Source: Lepas anatifera (Eukaryota > Arthropoda > Thecostraca > Lepadidae). Taken from it: a stretch of 64,000 bases of DNA. Below, piece after piece: positions 45,823 through 55,719 of the stretch. Position 1 is the first letter of the stretch. Each line of letters starts with the position of its first letter. The position numbers were made by a program, and so were the translations under genes. The stretch lies in contig JAOTON010001356.1 of the NCBI GenBank assembly GCA_034440635.1, positions 82,501-146,500 on the forward strand. The letters run 5' to 3'. A model generated the notes under the pieces. It searched no databases. It was not told where the DNA came from and saw only the letters and a program-made list of their open reading frames with translations.

Positions 45823-48800
45823 GGGTCACGTTAGGTACAGCTCCATTCCACCGTCTGCATAAACAACGAAGTGAGGCACGAATCCACCGTCTGCATAAAC
45901 AAGGAAGTGAGGCACGAATCCACCGTCTGCATAAACAAGGAAGTGAGGCACGAATCCACCGTCTACATAAACATGTGGCTCTGATAGGGAAGTCAAGTAA
46001 AGATCCATCGTTCGTCAAAAAAGGAGCAACAGACCAATCGGATAGGGCCCGGGGTGTTTCTCAAAAATATTTTATGCAAGAATCGGTAACCCGAATGAAG
46101 ACCATCAGACTGACTTACAGCCTAAGTGACGAGTGTTTGAGGAGAAACCCACGTATTTGTATAAATTCGCCTCACATTTCACACAAACGAAAAGTTTCAC
46201 CTGAACATGTACACTATAAACTGGGGCAGCGTACATTTAAAACGAGCACAGGGCAGTACCTGGAGAAGGCGGCCCCGGTCATCGAACTCCTCGTCAGTGA
46301 AGGCGAGATCGAAGGCAGCCAACTCCTCGGCTGAGCAGCTCTCAATCAGCGTCACTTTGGTGCGGTAGAGCTCCCGGTCGTCCTGCTCAAAGTGCTACCA
46401 CCCAGACACCGTGACGATGGCGTGGGAGTTGAAGCGATTTACTCAATTCCGCAGATAAGCATACTCACTTCATTTGATTCAATTAATCGAGCCTTTGAGA
46501 GTTGAAAGACCACGATGCGCACACATTCAGACTCGATTCATTTTACCCTGCTTCGTCCATAAAAATATTGCCCTCAAGTCTAATAATAATAATAGTGGTC
46601 CTGCAGGATTCATCACTGTGGTTGGCGGTGTAGAAAAGAATGCTGCATGGGCGCCATATGACCCAGCTGTCGGTGCGCCCAAAAACCCCAACAATGATGA
46701 AAAGAATGCTGCAGAGCGTGCAAATCATTCACCTCCGGCATCCCACTGAGACCGGACAGACCACCAACTACGTCAACACAGTGTCTTCCTCCACTCAACT
46801 CATCGACTCTGAAACACTCCCGTCGGTTCACCAACCAGATCCAGCCAATCAGCTCACCTTGTACGTGACCCGCAGTCCAATGAGCTGCGCCAGAAACGAG
46901 CGGGAAAAGTTGGCGCGCACCAGCTGGCGGGCGGCGGCACCCTGAGAACTCTCCAGCAGACATTTGCCGGCCACCCGGCCGGCAAACTCGAAATGGCGCA
47001 GCTTCAGCGCTGGAGGGCGCCGCCAGTTCGGGTGCACCAGAGCCTGGCCACCACAGGGCGGCGTTAGAGGACAGCTCTCAGATGAGGCAAACAGAACATG
47101 CCTGCCTCTGATGGGAGGGGAAGAAGATGCGAGACACAGAGATGAGAGGGAGCGAGAGGAGAGGTCATATGATGGGCGGGAGTGGCAGACCGAGAGGTGG
47201 GGAGGTGAGGAGGAAGATAAATAGGGAATGAAAGAGATAGAGAAATGGGAAAGATGACGGAGAGGACGGGATGGAGTGGGCGAACGTGAGAATGAGTGAG
47301 CGAGTAAGAGAGCGTGAATGGGCACGAGAAATGTATCGAGGGATAACGAAATGGACAGACGATGAACATCTTGAAGACATTGCAAATTAAGAAGAAGACG
47401 AGCATCTAAATTTTACGATTACTCGAATAGCTACATGCCACTGACGTTTCGTACACTGACGTTTCGCCAATGGTCGGAGTTCGTACCTGCTGGTCCGATT
47501 CATCGAGAGGGATGAAGAGCTTGCTTCGCGGCTCGAACATCTCCTGACAGAGCAGTTCGAACCACTCGCGCCGTACGCCGCCGTAGTCGAGCGCCTCCTC
47601 GTCGTCGAACCTGCAGCACAGAGCGACGGCGAGGGTGAAGAGAGTGACGCAACTTACTGATCCACAGGTACGGCAGCAGCCACAATTTATGTTCAAAATG
47701 TTTTCATTGCATTCACTTCGTCGCCACGTCATGTCGTTTGGCCGCTTTCGTAAGGTGTCACGTCCAAACCAAATACGTCACTGTTCATCGATACCCATAC
47801 AAGATCGCGAAACCCGGGCTCAAAGAATGATACCATTAACGGGTGTCATTTCATCAATCATCATACAACTGTTGTACACAAATGGCAACAAGAGCCCTCT
47901 TAAAACCGAAAACTATGCTCAGAATGACGTTCTCCATTTCAACTGGCATTATATTTCCAGCGCCACTGGCAAAAGACCCTACCCCAAAATGAAGCATACA
48001 TATGTTTCGCCCCGCATCCTCACTTAATCTCGAAGGGCCGGGCCCAGTCGGAGGCGGAGGCTCCCCGCAGCGCGGCCATTGAGGACTCCAGCAGGGCGGC
48101 GCGGCGCACGGCTAGTGTGAGCCGGCGTCTCGCGCGGCCCCCCGACACCAGCCTCCGCTCCAGCTCGCGGTACAGGTGGCGCCGCTTGTCGGCAAACGTC
48201 TCACTGCCTCCCACGTTCCTGAGCAGGAAGTGGGCGAAGGTGGCGGCCATGGTGTCCCGATCCTTCAGCGCCAGCTCCACGGTCGGCTGGCAGCCGTCCG
48301 TCACCAGCAGAGACGGCATGCTGATGGCGTTGTTCTCGTTGCTGGGGGTCAGCCGGGTGCTGGGACACAGCCGGAACGTGAACAGCTTGCGCTGGATGAA
48401 GAAGAGCAGCGTGTCACGAACGGTGAGCTGCTTGGGCGAGACGGCGCACCAGACGTCGCGTCGTTTGTTGAGCGGCCGGCCGTCGACGGCGGTGAGCGTG
48501 GCAGAGAAGGAGACGCCGCGCGCCTCCACGTGCTTCCGCACCGCCGTCATGTTGTAGGCTGCGGGTCACGACACACTTCAGCCCGTCATCTCTCACCGAG
48601 GCGCAGAATCATGATGACACTATTGTGAATATTAAAATCGTCTGAGTGTCAATAGTATGTAACTGATCGACTTCTAGATACACTTCAAGTGAGACAATTC
48701 AAGTTGTTAAGATATTGCTTTAGTCGGTTAATGAGGGCTTTGTTCCAATCTCTACATGCAAGCTAGATATAGTAAAGTAACAGAGCATATTCCTATCAAT

Positions 48801-51800
48801 TGATAAAACACATGGTGTTTTCCTACAGCCTGAACCAGATCACAATATTAAACTTCACTATATCTAGCCTGGGGAGAACTTCTCTTACATAGTCTGTGGG
48901 GACAAAACCACTGTCTACCGAATTTCCACACATATATGGGTACATTGCCGGAAAAAATTCAAGGGCAATAGGGCGAACCCTGCGACAACCTGTATTCCAC
49001 ACTATTGATGAAATTCTACACTTGCTAGGTGTGGTGCATTTATGAGATCCAGAATCAAGTTCAGATGCGAGGACAGCTATGTGCCCGAACAGCAGCCATG
49101 CAAAAATGGTGATTCCTTGACTGCATCTCTTCTCGACTTTCACATCATTATCCACAAGATTAACTATTCATACACATTGCTTTCGCTTAGAAACTAGGCA
49201 TATCACTCTTCTGGGACACATTTGCTGGGGGAGAACGCCTGGAGCCGCGGCGTTACAGCAGCTGCACCGTTGCCTCACCACTGAGCACGATGAGGTAGAA
49301 GTCTCCGTTGCGGATGGGCTGGCCGTCGTAGGTGATCTTGGCGCGGAAGCAGCCCTCGCGAGACAACACCAGCCGCAGTCGCACCCGCCGTCCATCCAGC
49401 TCCAGCTGTTCGTACGGCAACACCGGCCGCGCCGAGTCCAGCTACGGGGAGGCAGGGTCACCGGCCGCACCAGGCCCAGAGGGGGAGGCAGGGGTCACCA
49501 GCCACACCGAGTCCAGCTACGGGGCGAGGCAGGGGTCACGGCCACACCAGGCCCAGAGGGGGAGGCAGGGGTCACCAGCCACACCGAGTCCAGCTACGGG
49601 GCGAGGCAGGGGTCACCGGCCACACCGGGCCCAGAGGGGGAGGCAGGGGTCACCGGTCACACCAGGCCCAGAGGGGGAGGCAGGGGTCACCGGCCACACC
49701 AGGCCCAGACGGGGAGGCAGGGGTCACCGGCCACACCACGCCCAGAGGGGGAGGCAGGGGTCACCGGTCACACCAGGCCCAGAGGGAGAGACAGGGGTCA
49801 TCGACCACACCAGGCCCAGAGGGAGAGGCAGGGGTCATCGACCACACCAGGCCCAGAGGGGGAGGCAGGGGTCACCGGCCACACCAGGCCCAGAGGGGAG
49901 GCAGGGGTCACCGGCCACACCAGGCCCAGACGGGGAGGCAGGGGTCACCGGCCACACCACGCCCAGAGGGGGAGGCAGGGGTCACCGGTCACACCAGGCC
50001 CAGAGGGAGAGACAGGGTCATCGACCACACCAGGCCCAGAGGGAGAGGCAGGGGTCATCGACCACACCAGGCCCAGAGGGGGAGGCAGGGGTCACCGGCC
50101 ACACCAGGCCCAGAGGGGGAGGCAGGGGTCACCGGCCACACCAGGCCCAGAGGGAGAGGCAGGGGTCACCGGTCACACCAGGCCCAGAGGGGAAGGCAGG
50201 GGCCACCGGTCACACCAGGCCCAGACGGGGAGGCAGGGGTCACCGGCTACACCACGCCCAGAGGGGGAGGCAGGGGTCACCGGCACACCAGGCCCAGAGG
50301 GCGAGGCAGGGGTCACCGGCCACACCGGGCCCAGAGGGGGAGGCAGGGGTCACCGGTCACACCAGGCCCAGAGGGGAGGCAGGGGTCATCGACCACACCA
50401 GGCCCAGAGGGGAGGCAGGGTCACCGGCCACACCAGGCCCAGAGGGGGAGGCAGGGGTCACCGGCCACACCAGGCCCAGAGGGGGAGGCAGGGGCCACCG
50501 GTCACACCAGGCCCAGAGGGGAAGGCAGGGGTCACCGGCCACACCAGACCCAGAGGGGAAGGCAGGGGTCACCGGCCGCACCAGGCCCAGAGGGGGAGGC
50601 AGGGGTCACCGGCCACACCGGGCGGGGCTGAGAGCAAGAGTCATCGTAGGTTGCCCGGCAGGCACTATAATAGTGAAAAACCTGACGATGAAAAACCTAA
50701 GTCTGATGGTGGAGGCCAGGATCAGAAGCACATTACCCCCAGCCGACAGTCCTGGTGCTATCCAAAGGAGCGCTAACTCCGTCTGGATCCGTAACAGCCC
50801 ACCACGGTCACGAAAAAGAAAAAGACCACGGCGAAAACATAACAAACATGGAGGCAAAGGGCGCAAGAGCTGTGACAATATCGCAATCCGGTGCAGTCGG
50901 TCTGACACCACACTACTTCATCAGAACAAACACAAACACAAACAACTGCACCACCCCACCAGCTACCTCGGAGACGGCGACGGCGAGCCGCGGCCGCACC
51001 TGCGGCCAGTCGGCGCGCTCGCAGCCGTTGTGGAAGCCGTCACGCATGTCCAGCAGCATGGGGTACGGCTGGCCCTGGGTCATCACCACCGTACTGCTGT
51101 GGCTGAGCACACAGCAGCAGCCGGCCTCCGGTAGATCTGCCAGACACCAGGGGGCGGTGTGACCAGGACTGACAAACACCCGATACAGTGTCCAGCCAGC
51201 GGGCTAGCACTGCCCTCAGGGCTGCTTTATGCGATCCGTGTTTATCGTTATCACGTATGTAAGAACCACCGGCGTCTAGGTATGTGAATTTTGTGACACC
51301 AGAAAACGACCTAGCTCCGCGGCCGTTACAGAAAAAACATAATGTTAACGAATTTGAGGGTGCAGTACTTCATTTTCGGGAATTCAATCCATAGCACCAT
51401 GTCTTGGTTTTTTCCTGATGCAACCTCCATTCAGACATCTAAATTCATTGAAACAAGTAAACATCTCGATATAAAAAACCAAATCATGCACAGATCCTTT
51501 TCACCCGCTTTTCCGTACCAGTTAGGATCGTCACGTGTAGACTGTGTGCCACGTGTTCAGTAATTCCTCACCAGCCAGGAAGTGTCGGGTGTAGGGACTG
51601 TGTGCCACGTGTTCAGTAATTCCTCACCAGCCAGGAAGTGTCGGTGTAGGGACTGTGTGCCACGTGTTCAGTAATTCCTCACCCGCCAGGAAGTGCCGTG
51701 TGTAGGGACTGTGTGCCACGTGTTCAGTAATTCCTCACCAGCCAGGAAGTGTCGGGTGTAGGGACTTGTGCCACGTGTTCAGTAATTCCTCACCAGCCAG

Positions 51801-54800
51801 GAAGTGTCGCGTGTAGGGACTGTGTGCACGTGTTCAGTAATTCCTCACCAGCCAGAAGTGTCGGATGTAGGGATTGTGTGTCACGTGTTCAGTAATTCAT
51901 CACCAGCCAGAAAGTGTCGGGTGTAGGGATTGTGTGTCACGTGTTCGTAATTCATCACCAGCCAGGAAACGTCGCGTGTAGGGACTTGTGCCACGTGTTC
52001 AGTAATTCCTCACCAGCCAGGAAGTGTCGCGTGTAGGGACTGTGTGCCACGTGTTCAGTAATTCCTCACCAGCCAGGAAGTGTCGGGTGTAGGGACTGTG
52101 TGCCACGTGTTCAGTAATTCCTCACCAGCCAGGAAGTGTCGGGTGTAGGGACTGTGTGCCAAGTGTTCAGTGATTCCTCACCAGCCAGGAAGTGCCGTGT
52201 GTAGGGACTGTGTGCCACGTGCCGGCCGGCCAGAGTGACGGTGATGTGGTAGACGCCGGCGGCCCGTACTGGGAAGGTGCAGGTGGCGCTGCTGCCGCGG
52301 CATTCGATAGCGCACGCCACCTGGGCATCTCCAACCCGCACGCGCACTTCCAGCGCCGAGGCACTTGCCTCCAGGCAGTAGGCACCACCATCCAGCCGCC
52401 ACGCCTGCCGGATAGGGACAACTGAATGGACTTGAGATAAGTCAAGACGATGGTGGAATAACTTTGAAAGAGCATGCCGTCCTCAAGCGTGGTACAGCAG
52501 AGGTCTCTTCACATAAATTGTGGTGAGACATTCGACAATGAGACACCAAATAAAACCAAAGGTTTTATTCACAGCAAACCTTGAAAGCATACATAGTCTG
52601 GTTTATCGAATCAGCCCAGTCAATGAGCCTTCCAGTGCCGCGTGCGGCAGTTCTTTCCCAGGTCCATTCGTGTCACCTTTTCCACTAAAAACGACATAAC
52701 ATGTTTGCACTGAGACATAGTACTGCCATTTTGTCGCTTCCTATCCACCCAAGACCAGAATATAACATCTCTGTGCTGAGTCCAGGTACCGCATCCAGTC
52801 GGGGCGGCGTCTGACCTGCACTGAGAGCGATACTGTGCCGCCGACCCTGCGCCGGTCCTGCCAGCGCAGCTGCACGCTGCAGCGCACCGTCATCTGCAGC
52901 AGCCTCTGCAGCGGCGCCGCCAGCGCGCGCCGGCCGGCCGCGTCCCGCGTCAGACGGTACACCAGGTCAGCCAGCAGCGCCGCGCTCACCGCCGCCGCCG
53001 CCCAGCCCAGCGCGCCTGCCACAGAGGCACCGGTCAGAGGGGTTCACATAGCCGCCGCCGCCCAGCCCAGCCTGACGCCTGCCACAGAGGCACCGGTCAG
53101 AGGGGTTCCCATCACGCCGCTGCCGCCGCCCAGCCCAGCGCGCCTGCCACAGGGGCACCGGTCAGAGGGGCTCAGTATCAGTACCATCCACTACAAAATC
53201 AACGGTTAGAGAACTTCTCATCAGAGAGGTTCGCTCCACAACATCGCCACGACCACCCCGTAAGACTTGTCCGAGACAAAGGGCTTACTCGTCAGATAGA
53301 TCCCCTCCACGACACCGCCATGGCCCCCGTAAGGCTTGTCTGAGACAGACCGCTGCCAGCCCTTACCCCAGCTGGTGTCGGCGGGCTCGGCCGCTGCCCG
53401 CATCTCTTCGAAGAGCTGACGCTTGAAGGAGTCCAGCTGGTCGGCGTTGGCAGCCAGCTTGGCCGTGGCTCGCACCAGGCCCGGCGACGCCTTCAGTACC
53501 AGGTCTTGCCATGCCAGCAGGTCATCCAGGCTCTCGATGTTGAGGGCGGCCAGCCTGAGCACGAATGTGGGACATCAGAAAGGAGGTCGGACGGAGAGCT
53601 CTCGTGATATGATAGGCTAGTAACAGGCTGTTCTGTTGCTAACAGAGCTTTGTAGCTCTACAAGGGTGATCCTCGAAGAAACACGAGGGAACATACATCC
53701 TGCTCAAGATGACTGGACTATATGACTAATGGCTGTGATTCAAAATTGGTAGATGCTCGAAACAAGCTAGCATGAGTTCAAGTTGAGCCCTGAGCCATAT
53801 CCACCTCCCATGAATCACACATTGCCCTATCCCTTGTTTTCCTCACATTCTACGTGGCCCAGTCCGGCATATAAATTCGCTAATACAGCCCAATCGTGAC
53901 GGCTTTAACCGTTCTCAAGTTCAACTTAAAACCAAATTGGGACAACAATATTGAATCCCAGCTGAATAAGTAGTGAAAGCAGTAAATTTAACTAGATCAC
54001 ACTATTCCTTTCCCGGAACCGCACACGCACATCATCAAAACCAGTTGATTGAAACCTTCCTTGAACCAACAATTGTTATCTGTAAAAAGGAGAAAGAATA
54101 ACTGCAAACTAACTCCACTATGTAAGTTCACAGTAGCCAATATCCATGTAATCAAAGCCAACACAAGCGTTTCTGCAAGCCACCACCAGCACTCACGTAT
54201 CAGCCTGCTGCTCCTGGCGAACCTGGACCAGCCAGAAGTTGAGGACGAGCTTGTTGTAGAGGCGGTGGGAGGCGGCCACCAGGCGCTCCCCGTCCCTCCC
54301 CGGGATGACTGGGATGGCACGCTCGTCAGCCAGGTCCAGCATTCCTCGTACCCCTGCGCGGCAGAAATACCTCACAGGCTGGCATTGGCGGACGCAGGGG
54401 GGGGGCATTTCGGCCATGCCCCCCAAAGCGCTGGAGGGGGGCAAACTATCTTTTGGCCCCCCAAACGCCGGAGAAATTTTTTGAAAAAGGTGTTTACACT
54501 AGGTCTGTAGAGCAAAAAATCTTCGCTCCCTCCCCGCCCCCCCGGAGAGCGATCATGTACTTGGAGAGATAGCTTATACTAGGTCTGTCGAGCCCTGAAA
54601 AGAAGGTGTTTACACTAGGTCTGTGGAGCAAAAAAATCGCTCCCACCCCCCCTCCCCTCAGGAGGAGAGGCAGACATGAGTTTGACCCCTCCCAAAACTC
54701 GGGTCTGCGTCCGCCCCTGCGGGCTGGCACATCTCCTCCGGCAGCCGCGCAGGCAACAGCAAGTCCCAGTATCACAAAGGAGCAGCAAGTTTGTCAATAG

Positions 54801-55068
54801 TTCAACCCGGTGTCTTTTTAAGGACGCTCAGCCTCCCAATACTGTATTCTACGCATCCATCCAAAGAAGCTAACCATCAAACAAGCATGTAGCTAGATTC
54901 TCTGCAAGATAACGCCAAAGCGGTCAAATTACCATGTTGACTGATGAGTTTGGCGTATATGGAGAGATTCTGTTCCGAGAGCCATTTGGCTACACCGGAA
55001 CTCAAGGGGGAGCTCTGAACCACCAGCTGCAGACGACGATGCACGCAAAGCAGACCCAGACCTTCATC
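43971..55068 (-). CDS. AREL1: AREL1-type HECT E3 ubiquitin ligase, 15 exons, 5' end missing
   Basis: Exons, 5' to 3': 55068-54933, 54353-54197, 53554-53367, 53015-52816, 52404-52182, 51136-50967, 49441-49279, 48558-48024, 47610-47487, 47043-46858, 46394-46260, 45472-45284, 44981-44855, 44559-44424, 44073-43971. They join in phase to 2772 bp (923 residues plus TAG). An N-terminal SAM-like helical stretch ([16 protein letters not shown]) is followed by a hydrophobic segment near residue 165 ([19 protein letters not shown]), a filamin-type Ig repeat (about 228-301) and a HECT domain (about 583-923). The catalytic Cys is residue 890, in HTCFNQICLP. In humans AREL1 ubiquitinates the IAP antagonists SMAC, HtrA2 and ARTS and restrains apoptosis; the same role here is inference. 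Human AREL1 begins at the hydrophobic segment, so this protein has an N-terminal extension. Exon 1 lacks an in-frame ATG, so an upstream exon is missing. Confidence 0.92.
44215..44355. mobile_element. Possible SINE relic in the last AREL1 intron
   Basis: Contains a perfect B-box-like palindrome CCAGGTTCGAACCTGG at about 44275-44290 but no convincing A-box. Low support. Confidence 0.25.
44424..44559 (-). CDS. AREL1: AREL1 exon 14 (HECT C-lobe)
   Basis: 44 full codons, [20 protein letters not shown] and FGALPVAHT, then TG of the catalytic Cys codon. LLQFTTG and LP-x-AHT are the classic HECT motifs before the catalytic Cys. The donor is GTCAGT. Confidence 0.95.
44855..44981 (-). CDS. AREL1: AREL1 exon 13 (HECT)
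   Basis: 42 full codons, [20 protein letters not shown] and [14 protein letters not shown]. The ELELLMCG motif is completed across the junction with exon 12. Phase 0 in, 1 out. Confidence 0.94.
45284..45472 (-). CDS. AREL1: AREL1 exon 12 (HECT)
   Basis: 63 codons, [50 protein letters not shown] and ELE. Phase 0 at both ends. The acceptor is CCTCCAG. A long (CT)n tract lies in the intron upstream on the coding strand. Confidence 0.95.
45591..45827. repeat. AREL1: (GA)n microsatellite in an AREL1 intron
   Basis: About 235 bp of GA with GATA, GGA and GACA interruptions. On the gene strand it is a long CT tract 120-350 nt upstream of the exon 12 acceptor. Confidence 0.95.
45838..45986. repeat. 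36-bp tandem repeat, ~4 copies
   Basis: Units contain CCGTCTGCATAAACAAGGAA and GTGAGGCACGAAT. It lies mid-intron between AREL1 exons 11 and 12 and does not touch an exon. Confidence 0.9.
46260..46394 (-). CDS. AREL1: AREL1 exon 11 (HECT N-lobe)
   Basis: 45 codons, [20 protein letters not shown] to [12 protein letters not shown]. The Y/H-FE-x-DD-x-E-x-Y-x-(S/T)K pattern matches the AREL1 family. Phase 0 at both ends. The donor is CAG before GTACTG. Confidence 0.93.
46858..47043 (-). CDS. AREL1: AREL1 exon 10 (HECT N-lobe)
   Basis: 62 codons, [32 protein letters not shown] and [15 protein letters not shown]. The F-x-GR-x-x-G-K-x-L motif is conserved in HECT ligases. Phase 0 at both ends. Confidence 0.95.
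47487..47610 (-). CDS. AREL1: AREL1 exon 9 (HECT N-lobe)
   Basis: 41 full codons, [20 protein letters not shown], the signature start of HECT N-lobes, then [11 protein letters not shown]. The acceptor is GCTGCAG and the donor CAG before GTACGA. Confidence 0.95.
48024..48558 (-). CDS. AREL1: AREL1 exon 8 (linker and HECT start)
   Basis: The longest exon, 177 full codons. It contains [40 protein letters not shown] and [11 protein letters not shown], all well conserved in AREL1, and the HECT entry [10 protein letters not shown]. The acceptor is CCCGCAG and the donor AA before GTGAGG. The tract is clean, with no repeat at either edge. Confidence 0.95.
49279..49441 (-). CDS. AREL1: AREL1 exon 7
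   Basis: 54 full codons, [20 protein letters not shown] to [20 protein letters not shown] and LIVLS, matching the vertebrate region with the motif I-x-N-G-x-F. The acceptor is CCCGTAG, and a 36-37-bp array derived from this boundary extends upstream. The donor is AGTG before GTGAGG. Confidence 0.9.
49445..50630 (-). repeat. AREL1: 36-37-bp array derived from the AREL1 exon 7 acceptor
   Basis: About 30 units upstream of exon 7 in gene direction. The units nearest the exon retain GTAG and CTGGACTCGG, that is acceptor plus exon start. Most others read CTCTGGGCCTGGTGTGGCC, a diverged form of the same exon start in which the AG is lost. On the plus strand the array makes a long open frame (49332-51134) that is not credible as coding. 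Confidence 0.88.
50967..51136 (-). CDS. AREL1: AREL1 exon 6
   Basis: 56 full codons, [20 protein letters not shown] to [10 protein letters not shown], including [15 protein letters not shown]. This corresponds to the second beta-rich region after the filamin repeat. The acceptor is CTGGCAG and the donor GAG before GTAGCT. Confidence 0.88.
51537..52181 (-). repeat. AREL1: 56-bp array of the AREL1 exon 5 donor (11 extra copies)
   Basis: Each unit on the gene strand contains CCCGACACTTCCTGGCTG, similar to the exon 5 end, followed by GTGAGGAATTACTGAACA. Donor copies fall about every 56 bp from 52120 to 51566. Two copies, near 51899 and 51953, have GTGATG instead of GTGAGG. Small indels occur in several units. 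Confidence 0.93.
52182..52404 (-). CDS. AREL1: AREL1 exon 5 (filamin-type Ig repeat)
   Basis: 74 full codons, [20 protein letters not shown] to [22 protein letters not shown] and RHFLA. The G-x-Y-x-I-x-V and SPY motifs are filamin-repeat hallmarks. Phase 0 in, 1 out. The donor GGCTG before GTGAGG is repeated 11 more times downstream in a 56-bp array. Confidence 0.92.
52816..53015 (-). CDS. AREL1: AREL1 exon 4 (hydrophobic segment)
   Basis: 66 full codons, [20 protein letters not shown] to [11 protein letters not shown]. The Ala-rich hydrophobic stretch matches the N-terminal membrane-type segment of vertebrate AREL1. The acceptor GTGGCAG is repeated with the exon start in a ~64-bp array upstream. 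The donor is CAG before GTCAGA. Confidence 0.88.
53016..53170 (-). repeat. AREL1: 63-65-bp repeats of the AREL1 exon 4 acceptor
   Basis: Acceptor copies lie at exon-start positions 53015, 53078 and 53143 (gene strand). Each is preceded by CCGGTGCCTCTGTGGCAG or a near match. Each extra copy is followed by GC-rich bases that copy the exon start (GGGCTGGGCGGCGGCGG). Confidence 0.85.
53367..53554 (-). CDS. AREL1: AREL1 exon 3
   Basis: 62 full codons, [20 protein letters not shown] to [10 protein letters not shown], a charged helical region. The acceptor is TGCTCAG and the donor TGGG before GTAAGG. Both split codons match their neighbours. Confidence 0.85.
54197..54353 (-). CDS. AREL1: AREL1 exon 2
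   Basis: 51 full codons: [20 protein letters not shown] to [11 protein letters not shown]. The acceptor is CGCGCAG and the donor ATAC before GTGAGT. A 337-bp hAT-type MITE sits about 30 nt upstream of this exon, between it and most of the intron. Confidence 0.85.
54385..54721. mobile_element. hAT-type MITE (337 bp) next to AREL1 exon 2
   Basis: Flanked by perfect GGCTGGCA at 54377-54384 and 54722-54729. The right end is TCTGCGTCCGCCCCTGC, which gives the hAT-like start CAGGGGCGGACGCAGA. The left end GGCGGACGCAGG matches it. The interior has two copies of GTTTACACTAGGTCTGT and G/C runs. Confidence 0.85.
54933..55068 (-). CDS. AREL1: AREL1 exon 1 found (internal; SAM-like start)
   Basis: Phase 0 in, 1 out. 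Encodes [17 protein letters not shown] and [20 protein letters not shown]. The acceptor is GTTTTCAG and the donor CATG before GTAATT. The WL-x-L-x-Y spacing resembles a SAM domain. No start codon in frame. Confidence 0.8.
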
Positions 55069-55719
55069 CTGAAAACAAGACAAATACCTTAGTGGGGCAG
55101 CGTGGTTGGTGTTTGTACTGTATTTGCAGTGTCAGCGCAGTGAACACAAGGTGTCTCTGGAATTGCAAGCTGACAGCTGTGGTAGAATGGGCCAATCCCT
55201 TCTGCAGCTTTTGTGTGTCGAGTTTTGCTGTTCGGGAGAGGCCGCTCACCTCCGGCCTCAGCTGTCTGGCGATTTTGGACCTCAACGCGATGTGGGGCGG
55301 CTCCACCTCAGCGGAGCGACTCCACCTATCTGCCTGGGGTGATGCGACGGCGCCTTGGCGGGCCGCACATCAGGACCGAGACTGGCGGCCCTGACCGACT
55401 GCGCCGCGATTCGCCGCTCGTGTCCTCTGCCGCCTGGCCGGGACCCGCCCATCTGTATTTGACGACCCCGTGATTGCTGCCGACCTGCGGGGCTCTAGCT
55501 GGTCGCTGTGTGCGGTCGCCTGCCGGCCTAGCGCTGGTGGCACCATTGCGAGGGCATCGAGCCGGTTATCCGTCGGACGGCGCCAGCGAGGGGCTCGATC
55601 CTGCGCGGCTGAGATCAGGAAGAGGAGCCTGGTCGGCTGCGGGGCTGTTGCGGACGACCGTTGTGGTGCGAGGTTGTCGCGTGGTGCACCTGTTGTTGTT
55701 GTTGTTGTTGTTATTCCCT
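55069..55719. other. No exon recognised
   Basis: Directly upstream of the first AREL1 exon found. GC-rich frames in 55.3-55.7 kb look like retrotransposon flank. The AREL1 start is not visible. Confidence 0.45.

Noticed and set aside
45243..46334. Plus-strand 363-residue frame with RE repeats
   Set aside because: Its centre is the GA microsatellite and its ends are antisense to AREL1 exons 11 and 12.
49332..51134. Plus-strand 600-residue Gly/Pro/Arg-rich collagen-like frame
   Set aside because: It is the reverse strand of the AREL1 exon 7 acceptor array and overlaps AREL1 exons 6 and 7.
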